A stretch of DNA of 64,000 nt from Streptomyces profundus (GCF_020740535.1 NZ_CP082362.1:3408501-3472500); one strand, 5' to 3'. Shown: positions 16,449-25,970, counted from the first letter of the stretch. Notes: generated from the sequence alone by a model not told the origin. Made by a program: numbers and translations.

Positions 16449-17945
16449 GTGCCGAACGACAGGAAAGACACCAACGTCCGCGACGCCGCGCCCGAGCTGA
16501 GCCAGGCGCAGCGGCGTGCCGTGGGCGAGCTGCTGAGGGTCTCCCCCATCGCTGACGACCTCGCCTCCCGCTTCGCGCAGGCCGGGTTCACCTTGGCGCT
16601 CGTGGGGGGCTCGGTGCGAGACGCGCTCCTCGGGCGGCTCGGCAACGATCTCGACTTCACCACGGACGCGCGTCCCCAGGATGTGCTGCGGCTGGTCCGT
16701 CCCTGGGCCGATGCCGTCTGGGAGGTCGGTATCGCCTTCGGGACCGTGGGATGTCGCAAAAGCGCCCCGGCCGAGGACGGTGTGGGCGATCGCCGCGACT
16801 ATCAGTTGGAGATCACCACCTACCGTTCCGAGGCATACGACCGGGAGTCCCGCAAACCCGAGGTCGTCTACGGCGATTCGTTGGAAGAGGACCTGCTGCG
16901 TCGGGACTTCACGGTCAACGCGATGGCCGTCGCCCTGCCGCGCAAGGAGTTCATCGATCCGCACAACGGCCTCTCGGATCTCGCGGAGCGGGTGCTCCGC
17001 ACTCCCGGCACTCCGGAGGAGTCCTTCTCCGACGATCCGCTGCGGATGCTGCGTGCGGCCCGGTTCGCCGCGCAGTTGGACTTCACGGTCGCGGAGCCGG
17101 TGCGGGTGGCGATGACGGAGATGGCCGACCGGATCGACATCGTCTCGGCCGAGCGGGTGCGCGACGAGCTCAGCAAGTTGCTCATCGCCCCGCAGCCGCG
17201 TAAGGGCATCACGCTTCTGGTCGAGGCGGGACTGGCCGACCGGGTCCTCCCCGAGGTGCCTGCGCTGCGTCTGGAGCGGGACGAACACCACCGGCACAAG
17301 GATGTCTACGAGCACAGCCTGACCGTCCTGGAACAGGCCATCGACCTGGAGGAGGACGGCCCCGACCTCGTGCTGCGGCTGGCCGCGCTCCTGCACGACA
17401 TCGGCAAGCCCAAGACGCGGCGCTTCGAATCGGACGGCCGGGTCTCCTTCCATCACCATGAGATCGTCGGCGCCAAGCTGACCAAGCAGCGCATGACCCG
17501 GCTCAAGTACCCCAACGAGCTGATCAAGGATGTCTCTCGACTGGTGGAGCTCCACCTCCGCTTCCACGGCTATGGAACGGGCGAGTGGACCGACTCGGCG
17601 GTGCGGCGCTATGTGCGGGACGCGGGGCCGCTGCTGAGCCGGCTCCACAAGCTGACCCGCTCGGACTGCACCACCCGGAACAGGCGGAAGGCGCAGGCGC
17701 TGTCCCGGGCCTATGACAGCTTGGAAGAGCGCATCGAGCGGCTCAAGGAGCAGGAGGAGCTCGATGCCATTCGTCCCGACCTCAACGGCAATGAGGTGAT
17801 GGAGGTCCTCGGGATCGGCCCGGGGCCCGAGGTGGGGCGCGCCTACCGTTTCCTCTTGGAGATGCGGTTGGAGAAGGGCCCCCTGGAGCGCGAGGAGGCC
17901 ATCGCGGCCCTCAAGGACTGGTGGGCCGATCAGTCCTCAGCGTGA
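16449..17945 (+). CDS. pcnA: CCA-adding tRNA nucleotidyltransferase
   Basis: This is a 498-residue class II nucleotidyltransferase that adds or repairs the 3' CCA of tRNAs. Visible motifs are the GG motif with VGGSVRDALLGR, the DLDFTTDA metal site, RRDFTVNAMA, and DPLRMLRAARFAAQLDF. An HD domain follows (HHRHKDVYEHS and LLHDIGK), as in many bacterial enzymes. GTG 16449 (VPNDRKDTN) was chosen from family similarity. A TACCCT element sits 8-13 bases upstream and no Shine-Dalgarno is evident, so the message may be leaderless. It is divergent from the DUF6049-murJ operon, the usual actinobacterial arrangement. Confidence 0.93.
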   Translation: MPNDRKDTNVRDAAPELSQAQRRAVGELLRVSPIADDLASRFAQAGFTLALVGGSVRDALLGRLGNDLDFTTDARPQDVLRLVRPWADAVWEVGIAFGTVGCRKSAPAEDGVGDRRDYQLEITTYRSEAYDRESRKPEVVYGDSLEEDLLRRDFTVNAMAVALPRKEFIDPHNGLSDLAERVLRTPGTPEESFSDDPLRMLRAARFAAQLDFTVAEPVRVAMTEMADRIDIVSAERVRDELSKLLIAPQPRKGITLLVEAGLADRVLPEVPALRLERDEHHRHKDVYEHSLTVLEQAIDLEEDGPDLVLRLAALLHDIGKPKTRRFESDGRVSFHHHEIVGAKLTKQRMTRLKYPNELIKDVSRLVELHLRFHGYGTGEWTDSAVRRYVRDAGPLLSRLHKLTRSDCTTRNRRKAQALSRAYDSLEERIERLKEQEELDAIRPDLNGNEVMEVLGIGPGPEVGRAYRFLLEMRLEKGPLEREEAIAALKDWWADQSSA

Positions 17946-17976
17946 CGGGCGCATCCCGCCGCCTCGGCTCCCCCGC

Positions 17977-19302
17977 TCAACCGGTCCGCTCCACTGTTTC
18001 ACGTGAAACGGTGGAGCGGCGGAGCCGGTGGATCAGTACCGCGGTGAGTGCGTAGAGGGCGGACACCAGGCAGAGCAGTGCGGCGGAACGTCCGTCGGCC
18101 GGCAGTATCAAGGCCGCGACTCCGGCTGCCCCGACAAAGGCGATGTTGTAGAGCATGTCGTAGAGGGAGAAGACGCGCCCGCGGAACGCGTCGGAGACGG
18201 ACGACTGCACCACCGTGTCCGTGACGATCTTGGCGCTCTGCGAGACCAGCCCCAGCACGAAGGCGGCGATCAGCATCGGCACCGGTTGGAAGGAGAGTCC
18301 CAACACCGGCACCAGGATCGCCGCTGCCAGCGCGCATCGGATGTACCAGCCCAGCCGCCCCACGCGGGCCACCAGCCAGGGGGTCACCAGGGCCGCGACG
18401 AAGAAGCCCGCGCCTGAGACGCCGACCGCGATCCCCAGGAGGGCGACGCCTTCGTCGCCACCCTCGTCCCAGGCGTACCGGCAGAGCATCAACACGGTGA
18501 CCAGAAGAGCGCCGTAGCAGAACCGCATCAGCCCGACACCCGCGAGGGTCCACGCGGCGGGCGGTCGTTCCCTGAGATGCCGCAGCCCGGCGGCCAGCCC
18601 CCGGCTGGTGGCGATGATGGCGCTGCCCAGGCTCGGCGGCGCCTGAGCGTTCTCCGGGCCCAACTGGTCCCGACCCAGCCGAAGCGCGGACAGCCCGGCG
18701 AGGAGATAGATGCCCGCCGCCAGCAGCAGGGCCAGGGAGTCCTGTACTCCCTGGGAGCGCGCGAGCAGCTGCACCACGAGGGCCCCTCCACCGCCGACCG
18801 TTGCGGCCAGCGTTCCCGCCGTGGGAGAGAGGGAGTTGGCGATCACCAGTTGCTCGCGCTCCACCACGCGTGGCAGCGAGGCCGAGAGGCCCGCGAGGAC
18901 GAAGCGGTTCACCGCGGTGACCATCAGCGCGGAGAGATAGAAGAGCCAGTCCGGGGCGCCGCCCAGGATCAGGGCGCAGGTCGCGACGACCAGGGCGCAG
19001 CGGAGAAGGTTGCCGTGAAAGAGCACCTGGCGTCGACGCCACCGGTCCAGCAGCACCCCGGCGAAGGGGCCCAGCAGGGAATAGGGGAGCAGCAACACCG
19101 CCATGGCCGCGGCGATATCGCCGGGGGTCGTCTCCTGTTCGGGGGCGAACACCACGTAGGTGGCGAGCCCCACCTGGAAGACGCCATCGGCGAACTGGGA
19201 GAGCAGCCGTACGGTGAGCAGACGCTTGAAGCCATCACCACGCAGGAGGATGCGCAGGCTGCCGATGACCGAGGGAGCCTCGTGCTGTCTTTCAGGTTTC
19301 AC
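17977..19302 (-). CDS. MFS transporter with 12 predicted membrane helices
   Basis: This is a 441-residue major facilitator protein, with the loop GPFAGVLLDRWRRRQVL between helices 2 and 3. GTG 19302 (VKPERQHEAPS) was chosen because the preceding frame lacks similarity and runs through the glycosyltransferase gene. That GTG lies in the middle of a parS palindrome and overlaps the upstream gene's stop by 11 bases. The C-terminus carries a second parS, read as VSRET. The substrate is unknown. The gene is convergent with pcnA. Confidence 0.85.
   Translation of the reverse strand: MKPERQHEAPSVIGSLRILLRGDGFKRLLTVRLLSQFADGVFQVGLATYVVFAPEQETTPGDIAAAMAVLLLPYSLLGPFAGVLLDRWRRRQVLFHGNLLRCALVVATCALILGGAPDWLFYLSALMVTAVNRFVLAGLSASLPRVVEREQLVIANSLSPTAGTLAATVGGGGALVVQLLARSQGVQDSLALLLAAGIYLLAGLSALRLGRDQLGPENAQAPPSLGSAIIATSRGLAAGLRHLRERPPAAWTLAGVGLMRFCYGALLVTVLMLCRYAWDEGGDEGVALLGIAVGVSGAGFFVAALVTPWLVARVGRLGWYIRCALAAAILVPVLGLSFQPVPMLIAAFVLGLVSQSAKIVTDTVVQSSVSDAFRGRVFSLYDMLYNIAFVGAAGVAALILPADGRSAALLCLVSALYALTAVLIHRLRRSTVSRETVERTG
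17986..18019. terminator. parS-centred hairpin between pcnA and the MFS gene
   Basis: An exact parS (17996-18009) is flanked by CCGCTCCAC (17986-17994) and GTGGAGCGG (18011-18019), so the whole 34 bases form a hairpin with a single T/G mismatch. It lies 41 bases past the pcnA stop and inside the last codons of the convergent MFS gene. It could serve as a pcnA terminator as well as a ParB-binding site. Confidence 0.82.
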
Positions 19303-20830
19303 GTGAAACGTCGTCCGAGCTGTCGGCCGGCCAGGGGTGCTCAGGCCGGAAAGTGGTGGGATGAGGTGCCGGAGCCGCCGCTGGCTTGCTGCCCCAGGCG
19401 ACATAGGCGGATGGCGCGCTGACGGGTGCCTCCCTGCGCCTGCGGAGGCCGAAGGCGTCGGGGGCGCCGTCGAGAACGCCGCCGCCGGGATCGTCGGAGC
19501 CATCTCGTCGGACGATGTCGTACTCGGGGCGCAGCGTGTCCCGCACCACCAGGACGCAGAGGTAGAGCGTCCCCAACAGGTGCAGGGCGATGGCGAACTG
19601 GTAGCCGCCGATGGAGAGCCCCTGATGCTCCTCGCCATGGCGATAGAGGAGATACATCCAGATGCCGAGGAAGTAGAGCACCTCGCAGGCCTGCCAGATC
19701 AGGAAGTCGCGCCACCGAGGTCGCGCCAGTACCGCCAGTGGGATGAGCCAGAGCACATACTGCGGCGAGTAGACCTTGTTGGTGAGGATGAACAACGCCA
19801 CGACGAGGAAGGCGAGTTGTGCCAGTCGTGGCCTTCGTGGCGCGGCCAGGGCGAGCGCGGCGATGCCGACGCAGCCGAGCACCATCACCACGATCGCGTA
19901 GTCGTTGACCGACTCCAGGCCGGTGTCGCCGCGTTGGGCGATGATCAGCCAGACGGAACCGACATCGACCGAGCGTTCCTGGCTGAAGGTGTAGAACTTC
20001 GACCAGCCCTCGAAGGCGGGGAGCATCACCGGAAGGTTGACGGCCAACCAGGAGCCGACGGCCGCCGCTGTGGCGGCGCCGAACGCGCGCCAGCGTCCCG
20101 CGCGCCAGCAGAGCAGCAGCAGCGGGCCGAGCAGCAGCACGGGGTAGAGCTTGGCCGCTGTCGCCAGGCCGATCAGGACACCCGCCAGCACCGGCCTGCT
20201 GCGGGACCACATCAGCAGGGCGGCGCAGGTGAGCGCGCCGGCCAACAGGTCCCAGTTGATGGTGGCGTTCAGCGCGAGGGCGGGGGCGACCGCAACCAAC
20301 AGGCCGTCCCAGGGGCGGTTGCGGTGGATACGGGACACGCAGAGGGCGATCAGCAGGGCGCAGATCAGCAGCAGGCCGGCGTTGACCATCCAGTAGATCT
20401 GCGCCTCGTACTGAGCGCCGCCGCTGGGGGTCAGCCAGGAAGCGACCTGCATGAAGAGCCCGGTGAGCACCGGGTACTCCAGATACTCCATGCCGTCCGA
20501 GAGGGCGTCGGGAATCCTCTCGTAGTAGGGGACGATCCCGTCGGCGAAGCCACGCGAGCCGTACAGATGGGGAATGTCCGAATAACAGGCGTGGCTGTAC
20601 TGGGTGGTGGCGCCGAAGAACCAGCCCTCCTGATAGCAGGGCGCCTTCTGGGCCATCCCCAGGGCGAACATCCCGATCAGCACCAGGGCGATCACGCGGA
20701 GCGGATTCCACCAGCCGCTGGCCGACCCCGCCCGGCGGCCCGAGGGCCCGCCGATCAGTTCGCTGCCGGCGGCGGCCACCTCGTCCTGAGCGGTGGGGTG
20801 TACGACCGCTCGTTGGTTGGGATGCGCCAT
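19292..20830 (-). CDS. Polytopic membrane glycosyltransferase, GT87-like
   Basis: This is a 512-residue protein with about 10-12 hydrophobic helices after a ~45-residue cytoplasmic start. It has the GT-C pattern of a large external loop after helix 1 (CYQEGWFFGATTQYSHACYSDIPHLYG, read in pieces) with acidic residues in the first loop, and the NKVYSPQYVLWLIP segment seen in GT87 mannosyltransferases. It probably transfers a sugar from a polyprenyl-phosphate donor. ATG 20830 is preferred over one at 20848 because AGGA lies upstream and the longer form would begin within a terminator stem. It lies downstream of the PBP gene. Confidence 0.8.
   Translation of the reverse strand: MAHPNQRAVVHPTAQDEVAAAGSELIGGPSGRRAGSASGWWNPLRVIALVLIGMFALGMAQKAPCYQEGWFFGATTQYSHACYSDIPHLYGSRGFADGIVPYYERIPDALSDGMEYLEYPVLTGLFMQVASWLTPSGGAQYEAQIYWMVNAGLLLICALLIALCVSRIHRNRPWDGLLVAVAPALALNATINWDLLAGALTCAALLMWSRSRPVLAGVLIGLATAAKLYPVLLLGPLLLLCWRAGRWRAFGAATAAAVGSWLAVNLPVMLPAFEGWSKFYTFSQERSVDVGSVWLIIAQRGDTGLESVNDYAIVVMVLGCVGIAALALAAPRRPRLAQLAFLVVALFILTNKVYSPQYVLWLIPLAVLARPRWRDFLIWQACEVLYFLGIWMYLLYRHGEEHQGLSIGGYQFAIALHLLGTLYLCVLVVRDTLRPEYDIVRRDGSDDPGGGVLDGAPDAFGLRRRREAPVSAPSAYVAWGSKPAAAPAPHPTTFRPEHPWPADSSDDVSRET
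19296..19309. other. parS site at the glycosyltransferase/MFS junction
   Basis: This is an exact GTTTCACGTGAAAC. On the minus strand it encodes the last residues (VSRET) of the glycosyltransferase, and in another frame contains the GTG start of the MFS gene. Three functions therefore share 14 bases, which strongly constrains their drift. Confidence 0.92.
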
Positions 20831-20842
20831 GGGCCCATCCTG

Positions 20843-20884
20843 CCGCAAGGGCCCACCCCCCAGCCGGGGGGTGGGCCCTTGCGG
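20843..20884 (-). terminator. Terminator after the class A PBP gene
   Basis: The stem is a perfect 19 bp (20843-20861 with 20866-20884) with loop AGCC. It lies 30 bases after the PBP stop and immediately before the glycosyltransferase start, so the two minus-strand genes are probably separate transcription units or linked by read-through. Confidence 0.85.
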
Positions 20885-20913
20885 TGTGTGTCCCTGTCGG
20901 TCAGGGATGTCGG

Positions 20914-23601
20914 CTAGGGAAAGATGGTGGAGGTGTCTCCGTCGACATCCCCGCCTCCTGGGCCGTCGATGGTGCCCGGATCCCCGGCGTCGTTGTCGCC
21001 CGGGCCTTCGGGCCCTCCTGGGTCCCCGGGACCGCCCGGACCGCCATCGGGGCCGGATGGGTCGCCGCAGGTCCAGTCCCAGTCCTCACAGGGCTCCGTG
21101 GGATCGGGATCCGGCTCCTCCTCGGTCGGCGGGTCCGAGGGCTCCGGCTCGTCGCTCTCCTCCGGCTCCTCCGGCTCCTCGGTCTCCGCCGGGGGATCGG
21201 GCGTCTCGGTGGGCACCGGGGGCGGGCTGGTGGCGCCGCCGCCCCAGATGGTCTCGCCGATGTCCGGGGGCTCGGGGAACGGGGTCTTGTCGTGGCCGGC
21301 GGTGGCCTCCTGCATAAAGCCGATCCAGACCTCCAGCGGGAGGGAGGAACCGTTGATCCGCTGCATGCCGGCCGTGTCGAACATGGAGAGGAAGCCGGCC
21401 TCCTCGTCCTCCTGGAGGTCCTCCGGGTCGGACGGGTAGCGCCACATGCCGACCGCGGTGGAGAGGTGCGGGGTGTAGCCGACGAACCAGGCGGACTTGT
21501 TCTCGTCCGTGGTGCCGGTCTTGCCGGCTACCGGCCGGTCCAGCACCTGGGCGTCACGACCGCTGCCCTGCTCGCTCTCCACGACGCTGGCCAGCACATC
21601 GGTGACGTTGTCCGCGATGGCCGCCTCAAACGCCCGCTCCGTCTCACCCTCGTGCTCGAAGAGCACTCCCTCGGAGCTCTCGACCAGGGTGACCGAGTAG
21701 GGCTCGGCTCGCTCCCCGCTGGCGGCGAAGGTGCCGTAGGCGGTGGCCATCCGGATCGGACCCGGGGTCGAGACGCCCAGGGCGAAGGACGGCACCGAGT
21801 CGTCGGCCGGGCCGAGGCTGTCCCTCAACAGGCCGGCGTCCGCGGCTGCTTCGGCCACCAGGTCGGGGCCGACGTCCATGCCCAGCTGGACGAAGGGCGT
21901 GTTGGCCGAGACCTCCATGGCCTCGCGCAGGGTCAGCTCCCCCTGGGAACGATCCTCGAAGTTCCGCTGGAACCAGGGGACGTCCTCGCCGGTCTCCTCG
22001 TCCTCGACCATCAGCGGTTCCCCGTCGTAGTTCATGATCTGGGCTTCGTTCTCGCTCAGATACGTACTCTCGGGGGAGAGCGGGGTGCGGTCGCCTCGGG
22101 ACTGCTCCGGCCCCTTCTCTGGATCGCGGACACCGTCGCGCATCGCGGCGGCCAGCACGAACGGCTTGAACGTCGAACCCACCTGTGCGTTGGGGGAGTC
22201 GGCGTTGTTCGCGTAGTGCTCGGGATAGCCGGCGCCGCCGTAGATGGCCACGATCGCGCCGTCGCCCGGCACGATGGAGGCGGCGCCGAACTGCACATGG
22301 CGGTCCTGCGAGCGCTCCTCCGGGTCGAGGTGCTGTTCCCGGACCGCTTCGACGGACTCCTCCATCTGATCCATCATGTCCTTGTCGAACGTGGTGTGGA
22401 TCTGAAGCCCGCCCGTGGACAGCTGCTTCTCGTCGATGCCGTTGGCGATCAGGTAGTTGTCGACCAGGCTGGTCAGGTAGCCGATCTGGCCTTCCTTCTC
22501 CATGGCCGGGGTGGGCTCGTTGATCTCGGGGAACTCGCCGATCTCGTCGTACGCGGCCTGGGAGAGGTTGCCCACCTCCAGACGGCGGTCCAGCACGTAC
22601 TGCCAACGTCCCTGTGCGCGCTCCAGGTTGCCCGGGTCCAACTCGCCGTTGAGGTTGTACGGGTCGTAGAGGCTGGGGCCCTTGAGCAGGTTGGTGAGGA
22701 AGGCGCACTGGCTGGGGTCGAGATCCTCGGCGTCCACGCCGAAGTACGCCTGGGCGGCGGCCTGGATGCCGTGGGCGCCCCGGCCGTAGTAGGAGGTGTT
22801 GAGGTACCCCTCCAGGATGTCGTTCTTGGAGACCTCGGCGCTGACCTTGATCGAGAGCAGCAGTTCGCGCGCCTTGCGCTCGATGGTCTGGTCCGCCGTG
22901 AGGTACATGTTCTTCACGTACTGCTGGGTGATGGTGGAGCCGGACTGGACATCGCCGCCCCTGGCCATGTTGAGCACGGCCCGGCCGATGCCCATCGGGT
23001 CGATACCCGAGTCGTCCCAGAAGGTGGCGTTCTCCGCGGCGACCACGGAGTCGCGCATCGCCTCCGGGATCTGCTCGAAGGCGATGTTCTGCCGGTTCAC
23101 CTCGCCGCCGGAGACCACCATCCGGGTGCCGTCGGCCCAGTAGTACACATTGCTCTGCTGCTTGGCGATGGCGTTGGCGTCCGGCACCTCGGTCAACGCG
23201 TAGGCGATGCCGATCAGGCCGATCAGCAGGCCGAGAAACGTCAGCGCCGAGCCCATCACCTGTTTCCAGGAGGGGACCCAGCGGCGCACCCCCCGTTTGT
23301 TGGCGCGCGGGTAGTCGATCAGCCGTTTCTTGCCCGGGGCCTCGGCGCGGCGCCGTCGACCGCCGCCGGCGGTGGCGCCCTCCGCCGCGCTGGCCGCGCG
23401 TCGCCTGCCGCCGCCCTGCTGCGCGGCGCGGCGGGCCTCGGCCCTGCTGCCATAGGGTCGTTGCGACGGCAGCTCGGCGCTTCCGCCGGAGGGCGTCTCG
23501 GAGGCCGTGGGGGGAGCGGGCGTTGGTTCAGCGCGGCGACCGGAAGGCGACGCGGCGCGCCGACCGCGCGACTGCGGTGGCTTGCGACGGTGCTCGCTCA
23601 T
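20914..23601 (-). CDS. Bifunctional class A penicillin-binding protein
   Basis: This 895-residue enzyme polymerises and cross-links peptidoglycan. A ~115-residue basic, Arg/Ala-rich cytoplasmic start is followed by one membrane helix (VMGSALTFLGLLIGLIGIAY). The glycosyltransferase domain holds AAENATFWDDSG with its catalytic Glu and GGSTITQQYVKN-type residues (here QSGSTITQQYVKNMYL). The transpeptidase domain has the nucleophile in GSTFKPF, SAN, and KTGTT. The last ~140 residues form a Pro/Glu/Asp-rich then Gly/Asp-rich external tail with a CEDWDWTC pair that may form a disulfide. It is divergent from padR/ino1. Confidence 0.95.
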   Translation of the reverse strand: MSEHRRKPPQSRGRRAASPSGRRAEPTPAPPTASETPSGGSAELPSQRPYGSRAEARRAAQQGGGRRRAASAAEGATAGGGRRRRAEAPGKKRLIDYPRANKRGVRRWVPSWKQVMGSALTFLGLLIGLIGIAYALTEVPDANAIAKQQSNVYYWADGTRMVVSGGEVNRQNIAFEQIPEAMRDSVVAAENATFWDDSGIDPMGIGRAVLNMARGGDVQSGSTITQQYVKNMYLTADQTIERKARELLLSIKVSAEVSKNDILEGYLNTSYYGRGAHGIQAAAQAYFGVDAEDLDPSQCAFLTNLLKGPSLYDPYNLNGELDPGNLERAQGRWQYVLDRRLEVGNLSQAAYDEIGEFPEINEPTPAMEKEGQIGYLTSLVDNYLIANGIDEKQLSTGGLQIHTTFDKDMMDQMEESVEAVREQHLDPEERSQDRHVQFGAASIVPGDGAIVAIYGGAGYPEHYANNADSPNAQVGSTFKPFVLAAAMRDGVRDPEKGPEQSRGDRTPLSPESTYLSENEAQIMNYDGEPLMVEDEETGEDVPWFQRNFEDRSQGELTLREAMEVSANTPFVQLGMDVGPDLVAEAAADAGLLRDSLGPADDSVPSFALGVSTPGPIRMATAYGTFAASGERAEPYSVTLVESSEGVLFEHEGETERAFEAAIADNVTDVLASVVESEQGSGRDAQVLDRPVAGKTGTTDENKSAWFVGYTPHLSTAVGMWRYPSDPEDLQEDEEAGFLSMFDTAGMQRINGSSLPLEVWIGFMQEATAGHDKTPFPEPPDIGETIWGGGATSPPPVPTETPDPPAETEEPEEPEESDEPEPSDPPTEEEPDPDPTEPCEDWDWTCGDPSGPDGGPGGPGDPGGPEGPGDNDAGDPGTIDGPGGGDVDGDTSTIFP

Positions 23602-24044
23602 GGGACAGCTACTCCTCGGACAGACATGCCTGCCTGTTGGCGGCGGGTGCTACAGGTGGCCCAATCCCCCGATGTGTGATCCGTCCCCACAACCGGGCGC
23701 ACGTCACCTAGCACGAAGACGCTGCCGCGCTCCGCGAGGTTCCCCGTTGGGCTGATCCGCACGGGCCCAGACTACGCAGCGCCAAAAACCATCTTTCTTA
23801 GTAGAGCCGGCAATTGGGGCATTACGGCGACGGTGAAGCGAAGATGTGATCCCCTTCACCGCTCGCCCGCTTGCTCGACCGGGGGAGGCGTTCTATCGTT
23901 GCGATGTATCGAGCTGATACATCGGCTCAATGCATCGACCAGACATCACCCTCAGCGCGGATGGACGAGTCGCCCCCCGTGGGCGGCCCGGACAAGGTAA
24001 GGCAAGGCAAGGCACCAGAGATGCGGACGGAGGTGACCTCCCGG
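23602..24044. promoter_or_regulatory. PBP/padR intergenic region with PadR-type operator
   Basis: This is a 443-base gene-free spacer between divergent genes. The perfect inverted repeat CGATGTATC-GAGCT-GATACATCG lies at 23902-23924; its ATGT...ACAT halves fit the PadR-family operator pattern. A further TGCATCGA half-site-like sequence follows at 23931. The 24-base AAGGCAAGGCA-type repeats near 24000 have no clear role. Autoregulation by the downstream PadR protein is inferred. Confidence 0.7.
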
Positions 24045-24683
24045 GTGAGCCGGCGTTCAGGTGTCCTGGAATTCGCCGTACTCGGCCTCCTGCGAGAGGC
24101 CCCGATGCACGGGTACGAGCTGCGTAAGCGGCTCAACACCTCGCTCGGCGTCTTCCGTGCGTTCAGCTACGGCTCTCTCTACCCCTGCCTCAAGGCGCTC
24201 GTCCAGCAGGGCTGGCTCGCCGAGGAGTCGGGCCGGGATCCGGCCGATCCGCGTGCGACGCCGCTGTCCAACCGCCGGGCCAAGATCGTCTATCGCCTCA
24301 CCGCCGAGGGCAAGGAGCGTTTCGAGGAGCTGCTCGCCCAGACCGGCCCCGACGCCTGGGAGGACGAGCACTTCGGAGTTCGTTTCGCCTTCTTCGGCCA
24401 GACGTCCCAGGACGTGCGGATGCGCGTCCTGGAGGGGCGTCGCAGCCGGCTTGAGGAGCGCCTGGCGAAGATGCGGGCCTCGATGGCCCGCACCAGGGAG
24501 AAGCTGGACGCTTACACCCTGGAGTTGCAGCGTCACGGCATGGAGTCCGTGGAGCGCGAAGTCCGCTGGCTCAACGAGCTGATCGAGAGCGAGCGGGAAG
24601 GACAGGATCAACGCGATCATCGCGAACGAGGGGGTGCGCGGGAACGCGCACGTCCGGATCCTTCCGACGACAGCACCAACTAA
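24045..24683 (+). CDS. PadR family transcriptional regulator
   Basis: This is a 212-residue regulator with an N-terminal winged helix: LEFAVLGLLREAPMHGYELRKRL, then FSYGSLYPCLKALVQQGWL, read in pieces. A C-terminal coiled-coil region (RLEERLAKMRASMARTREKL) supports dimerisation. GTG 24045 was chosen because an ideal GGAGGTGA lies 8 bases upstream; upstream in-frame ATGs lack one. The tail is rich in Arg/Asp/Glu. It is 54 bases upstream of the inositol-phosphate synthase gene and is likely to control it and itself. Confidence 0.9.
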   Translation: MSRRSGVLEFAVLGLLREAPMHGYELRKRLNTSLGVFRAFSYGSLYPCLKALVQQGWLAEESGRDPADPRATPLSNRRAKIVYRLTAEGKERFEELLAQTGPDAWEDEHFGVRFAFFGQTSQDVRMRVLEGRRSRLEERLAKMRASMARTREKLDAYTLELQRHGMESVEREVRWLNELIESEREGQDQRDHRERGGARERARPDPSDDSTN

Positions 24684-24737
24684 GGCCCCCGCGATGAAGC
24701 GGGGTCACGTCGAGAACACACACAGGGAGCAACCGGA

Positions 24738-25820
24738 ATGGGTTCGGTTCGCGTAGCCATCGCCGGCGTGGGCAACTGCGCCGCCTCGCTGGTACAGGGC
24801 GTCGAGTACTACAAGGACGCCGCCCCGGACAGCCGCGTCCCGGGTCTGATGCATGTCCAGTTCGGCGACTACCACGTCTCGGACATCGAGTTCGTGGCCG
24901 CCTTCGACGTCGACGCCAAGAAGGTCGGCATCGACATCACCGACGCCATCGGCGCCAGTGAGAACAACACCATCAAGATCTGTGACGTGCCCCCCACCGG
25001 CGTGACCGTGCAGCGCGGCGAGACCCGCGACGGGCTGGGCAAGTACTACCGCGAGACGATCGTCGAGTCCGACGACGAGCCGGTGGACGTGGTCCAGGTG
25101 CTCAAGGACACCCGGGCCGATGTCCTGGTCTGCTACATGCCGGTCGGCTCCGAGGACGCGGCCAAGTACTACGCGCAGGCCGCGATCGACGCCAAGGTCG
25201 GCTTCGTCAACGCTCTTCCGGTGTTCATCGCCGGCACCAAGGAGTGGGCCGACAAGTTCACCGAGGCCGGTGTCCCGATCGTCGGCGACGACATCAAGTC
25301 GCAGGTCGGCGCCACCATCACGCACCGCGTCATGGCCAAGCTGTTCGAGGACCGGGGCGTGATCCTGGACCGCACCATGCAGCTGAACGTCGGCGGCAAC
25401 ATGGACTTCAAAAACATGTTGGAGCGGGACCGGCTGGAGTCCAAGAAGATCTCCAAGACCCAGGCCGTCACCTCCCAGATCCCCGACCGGGACCTCGGCG
25501 AGAAGAACGTGCACATCGGCCCGTCCGACTACGTGGCCTGGCTGGACGACCGCAAGTGGGCCTATGTGCGGCTTGAGGGCCGGGCGTTCGGTGACGTTCC
25601 GCTCAGCCTGGAGTACAAGCTTGAGGTGTGGGATTCCCCGAACTCCGCCGGTGTGATCATCGACGCGCTGCGCGCGGCCAAGATCGCCATGGACCGGGGT
25701 GTCGGCGGCCCGGTGCTCTCCGCCTCCTCGTACTTCATGAAGTCGCCGCCCGTGCAGTACTTCGACGACGTCGCCCGCGAGGCGGTCGAGAAGTTCATCC
25801 GCGGCGAGGTCGAGAGCTGA
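24738..25820 (+). CDS. ino1: Inositol-3-phosphate synthase
   Basis: This is a 360-residue NAD-dependent enzyme that turns glucose 6-phosphate into myo-inositol 3-phosphate. The product feeds mycothiol and phosphatidylinositol synthesis, so it links to the thioredoxin/thiol functions nearby only in a general way. Motifs are [16 protein letters not shown] at the NAD site, [24 protein letters not shown], and [10 protein letters not shown] with the catalytic lysines. A GGGAGC Shine-Dalgarno precedes ATG 24738. It lies directly after the padR gene. Confidence 0.95.
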   Translation: MGSVRVAIAGVGNCAASLVQGVEYYKDAAPDSRVPGLMHVQFGDYHVSDIEFVAAFDVDAKKVGIDITDAIGASENNTIKICDVPPTGVTVQRGETRDGLGKYYRETIVESDDEPVDVVQVLKDTRADVLVCYMPVGSEDAAKYYAQAAIDAKVGFVNALPVFIAGTKEWADKFTEAGVPIVGDDIKSQVGATITHRVMAKLFEDRGVILDRTMQLNVGGNMDFKNMLERDRLESKKISKTQAVTSQIPDRDLGEKNVHIGPSDYVAWLDDRKWAYVRLEGRAFGDVPLSLEYKLEVWDSPNSAGVIIDALRAAKIAMDRGVGGPVLSASSYFMKSPPVQYFDDVAREAVEKFIRGEVES

Positions 25821-25937
25821 GCCCAGCGCTCGGATGACCCCGGCGCCGCCCAGGTGTGGGGGCGCGCACGGCAGACGCCGGGCGTTGGCGACAACGCGAC
25901 GCCTCGTGGGTCGCTCCATGGGATTCCCATGACGAAA

Positions 25938-25970
25938 GCGGCAGCCCCGGTCCGTTTCCGGGGCTGCCGC
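25938..25970. terminator. Bidirectional terminator between ino1 and the racemase-like gene
   Basis: A perfect 13-bp stem, GCGGCAGCCCCGG (25938-25950) with its complement (25958-25970), has a 7-base loop TCCGTTT. A CGTTTCT tail follows on the + strand, and GACGAAAG precedes, giving TTTCGTC on the minus strand, so it suits both convergent genes. Confidence 0.85.
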
